8,886 nucleotides of DNA from UMGS1052 sp045580005 (GTDB lineage: Bacteria; Bacillota; Clostridia; Oscillospirales; CAG-382). Below the pieces are notes generated by a model that saw nothing but the letters and a program-made list of their open reading frames with translations, ran no database searches and was not told where the DNA came from. The position numbers and the translations under genes were made by a program. Shown in pieces: positions 6,920-8,886 of the stretch (position 1 is its first letter; every line of letters starts with the position of its first letter). The stretch lies in the NCBI GenBank assembly GCA_045580005.1, contig JAZNMZ010000077.1, forward strand, positions 1 through 8,886. The letters are read 5' to 3'.

Positions 6920-8219
6920 AGATAAAATCAAAAAGTACATACAAAGGCTCCTTTTATCACGGATGCGTATTCTCTGTAACCACGGTTTTTACGGGTTGCT
7001 GCTGATGCATATGATATATTCTGTCGATGAGGAAATGGAAACAGCAGGAACAGACGGCGTCAGAATCACTTTCGGCTGCAAATTCCTTGATGAAATCAGC
7101 GACAGTGAGCTTGATTTTGTTATGATGCACGAGATTATGCACATTGCTCTTCAGCATTGTCTTCGTGAGGGGGATTTTGAGCACGAAAGGTTTAATATCG
7201 CCTGTGATATTGTTGCCAATTCGAATATTCTCAAGGAAAATAATATGAATCTCTCGAGCATCACTATAGGGAAGTTCGGCGAATCTATGCACACAGCTCC
7301 CGATGGCAAAGAAGGATATGAGTATACAGCCGAGCAGGTTTACCATATGCTTCCACAAAATCAGAATAAAAAGAGCGGGAATAAATCTGCAAAAGGTAAA
7401 GGCCCAGAAAAGCAAGGACAATCCGTAAAGGGGGCTGATGCCAACGGTTCAGGCCATAATCGGGCAGGGGCAGAGCAGGACGGCACGGGAGGAAACGATA
7501 CAGACGGAAGATGGGACGATCATTCCCGTTGGGGTTCGAGTGAAGATAACTCCGTTGTCAGAGATATCTGGATAAAGCGCCTCGAGGATGCGGCGCAGGC
7601 AATTGCCATCCGTGACCCTTCAAACGACCGCGGACTGTTGCCTGAATTTGCTCAGAGACTTCTGAAGGATCTTCGTGAGCCTCAGACTGATTGGAGGACT
7701 ATACTCAATGAATTTATTCAGGAAGAAATCGTTGATTATTCGTTTTTTCCTCCTGACCGTCGTTTTGACGATAGTCCGTTTTTTCTTCCTGATTTCAACG
7801 AAAAAGACGATACCGTGGAAAATATACTTTTTATGATTGATACCTCGGGCTCAATGTCCGACGATATGGTAACAGCAGCATATTCAGAAATAAAAGGCGC
7901 GATAGACCAGTTTGACGGTAAGCTCAAGGGGTGGCTCGGATTTTTCGATGCTGCCGTTACAGAGCCGAAAGCTTTTGAAAATGAAGATGAGTTCCGTATT
8001 ATAAGGCCTGAGGGTGGAGGCGGTACGGATTTTGAGGTTATATTTGAATATGTTCATCAGCATATGCAGGAAAATCTGCCTGCAAGCATAATCATCCTGA
8101 CTGACGGTTACGCTCCTTTTCCGAAAGAAACCGTATCCGAAGGAATACCCGTTTTGTGGCTGATCAACAACAAGGATGCTGAACCACCGTGGGGTAAGGT
8201 AGCGAGAATTAAGGTATAA
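6906..8219 (+). CDS. Metallopeptidase-like domain plus VWA domain protein, DUF2201 type (437 aa)
   Basis: Two domains are joined by a hydrophilic linker. The N-terminal domain (about 1-150) carries HEIMH at 75-79, a zincin HExxH motif, followed by H84 and by NIACDIVAN at 97-105, where D101 could be a third zinc ligand. This matches the DUF2201 N-terminal putative metallopeptidase domain. Residues 151-215 are low-complexity, Lys/Gly/Asn/Asp-rich and probably disordered. The C-terminal VWA-like domain (about 300-437) has a complete MIDAS site: DTSGS at 312-316, T374 in GGGTD, and D400 in LTDG. An Mg(II)-dependent contact with the neighbouring MoxR ATPase is expected from the family. Whether the HExxH site cleaves protein or is structural is not known. 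The start ATG lies 14 bp inside the MoxR gene, with AAAGGA at 6890-6895 as ribosome binding site. It is the last gene of the operon, with a terminator 5 bp after the stop. Confidence 0.88.
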   Translation: MALSEDKIKKYIQRLLLSRMRILCNHGFYGLLLMHMIYSVDEEMETAGTDGVRITFGCKFLDEISDSELDFVMMHEIMHIALQHCLREGDFEHERFNIACDIVANSNILKENNMNLSSITIGKFGESMHTAPDGKEGYEYTAEQVYHMLPQNQNKKSGNKSAKGKGPEKQGQSVKGADANGSGHNRAGAEQDGTGGNDTDGRWDDHSRWGSSEDNSVVRDIWIKRLEDAAQAIAIRDPSNDRGLLPEFAQRLLKDLREPQTDWRTILNEFIQEEIVDYSFFPPDRRFDDSPFFLPDFNEKDDTVENILFMIDTSGSMSDDMVTAAYSEIKGAIDQFDGKLKGWLGFFDAAVTEPKAFENEDEFRIIRPEGGGGTDFEVIFEYVHQHMQENLPASIIILTDGYAPFPKETVSEGIPVLWLINNKDAEPPWGKVARIKV

Positions 8220-8223
8220 AAGA

Positions 8224-8259
8224 GAGCCTGCAAGTAATGTTGCAGGCTCAGCCGTTTTT
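8224..8259. terminator. Bidirectional intrinsic terminator between convergent genes
   Basis: A perfect 10-bp stem, GAGCCTGCAA at 8224-8233 and TTGCAGGCTC at 8240-8249, has a 6-nt loop. Plus-strand reading continues AGCCG then TTTTT (8255-8259); minus-strand reading continues TCTTTTAT. It can therefore end both the rightward operon and the leftward gene. A small second inverted repeat, GCCG/CGGC at 8251-8265, overlaps the last codons of the leftward gene. Confidence 0.8.
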
Positions 8260-8839
8260 ATCGGCAAAGTTTTTTGATTTTATCAAAATCCCATTGTGAT
8301 TCTGAGGTTGTTATACTGTATCTTTTATCGTTTTTTGAAAAAGTGACAACGAAATCCATCCCCTGACGGTCATAGCCGTATTTTGTTATCTGCAGATCGG
8401 TAACATTTTTTATAACATAGGGAGTAAGACCGTTATCGTCACAAAATACCAGATCCGTGCCGATTTGTTCAAAGAAAGAGTCAAAGCTGCAGAAACGGAA
8501 AAAAACATAAAAATCCTTCCATACTTTTTCTGCAGATATCCAATCAGTTTCGGGACATTCATAGATTGTTTTGTCCGTTAGGGGGTCGATCCATTTTTTT
8601 GATTCATTATCGCTGAAGCAATACAAACAACCGGATTCGTCGCAGGAAACCGAAGTGTAAAACGAAGACAGGTTTCCTGTCAAAGTGTTGAAATATCTCA
8701 GCAAGCCGCCGTCCGTTTCAAAAATCACGATGTTGTTTTTAATCAAAGTATAAATACTTTTATACTCACAGGGTACTGATGGATTGTAAACAGCTCTATC
8801 TTTGTAAAACGATTTTGCAATTTCTGCTTCGGCTGACAT
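8258..8839 (-). CDS. Unknown protein with propeller-like repeats (193 aa)
   Basis: I do not recognise this protein. The start ATG at 8839 is well supported by AAAGGTGA (8851-8844), 4 nt before the start codon. The sequence is rich in beta-strand-forming and aromatic residues. Two segments look alike: GGLLRYFNTLTGN at 44-56 and GCLYCFS at 70-76 running on to KKWIDPLTDKTIY at 81-93. Both recall the strand-turn-strand of PQQ/WD-type beta-propeller repeats (...D..TG..). At 193 residues it is too short for a complete single-chain propeller, so this could be a remnant, an oligomerising unit, or a different beta-rich fold. Eight cysteines (24, 66, 71, 74, 95, 117, 133, 192) are many for this length, but only C71-C74 are closely spaced. 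No signal peptide or membrane helix is seen. It converges on the VWA gene and shares its terminator. Any functional link to the operon is unproven. Confidence 0.6.
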   Translation of the reverse strand: MSAEAEIAKSFYKDRAVYNPSVPCEYKSIYTLIKNNIVIFETDGGLLRYFNTLTGNLSSFYTSVSCDESGCLYCFSDNESKKWIDPLTDKTIYECPETDWISAEKVWKDFYVFFRFCSFDSFFEQIGTDLVFCDDNGLTPYVIKNVTDLQITKYGYDRQGMDFVVTFSKNDKRYSITTSESQWDFDKIKKLCR

Positions 8840-8886
8840 AGAATCACCTTTATTTTTATGCTTTGATGATATACATTATTTTTACA

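Noticed and set aside
6957..7421. 154-residue antisense open frame within the VWA gene
   Set aside because: It overlaps the HExxH domain coding region on the opposite strand and shows no coherent domain, so it is a shadow frame.

Overview
The window looks like accessory DNA from a moderate-GC Firmicute, most likely a gut Clostridia/Ruminococcus-type bacterium. This is inferred from the strong AAAGGAGG-type ribosome binding sites, a vegetative TTGAAT-N17-TATAAT promoter, intrinsic terminators and the protein families present. No tRNA, rRNA, transposase, integrase or CRISPR array was seen, so the nature of any host mobile element is unknown.

Layout. (1) Positions 1-725, plus strand: the tail of an operon entering from the left, with three tiny genes: a glycine/alanine-rich membrane protein cut by the window edge, a 60-residue very basic protein, and a 57-residue zinc-ribbon protein. 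(2) 736-775: a long perfect hairpin that terminates the leftward gene, whose stop codon lies in the hairpin loop. (3) 753-2126, minus strand: a 457-residue protein with a DUF4145/HEPN-like N-terminal half and a protein-kinase-like C-terminal half that has lost its catalytic residues. (4) 2127-2303: a divergent intergenic region with a good leftward promoter and a strong rightward ribosome binding site. (5) 2304-8219, plus strand: a tight three-gene operon with overlapping genes (4 bp and 14 bp). It encodes a 1167-residue SNF2-like helicase/translocase, a 371-residue MoxR-type AAA+ ATPase, and a 437-residue protein joining an HExxH metallopeptidase-like domain to a VWA domain with an intact MIDAS metal site. 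(6) 8224-8259: a shared bidirectional terminator. (7) 8258-8839, minus strand: a 193-residue protein of unknown function with weak beta-propeller-like repeats.

How the genes may work together. MoxR ATPases paired with VWA proteins form chaperone-like machines that remodel or insert metal into a partner (CobS-CobT, NorQ-NorD, RavA-ViaA are known examples). Here the pair is locked to a DNA translocase whose sequence resembles the helicase part of very large mobile-element proteins, and it is flanked by a divergent HEPN-like/pseudokinase gene. The most interesting reading is a four-gene NTP-driven system: pseudokinase sensor or effector, SNF2 motor, MoxR remodeller and metallo-VWA adaptor. It could act in defence against, or control of, foreign DNA. 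That function is inference; the domain content and operon structure are seen directly.
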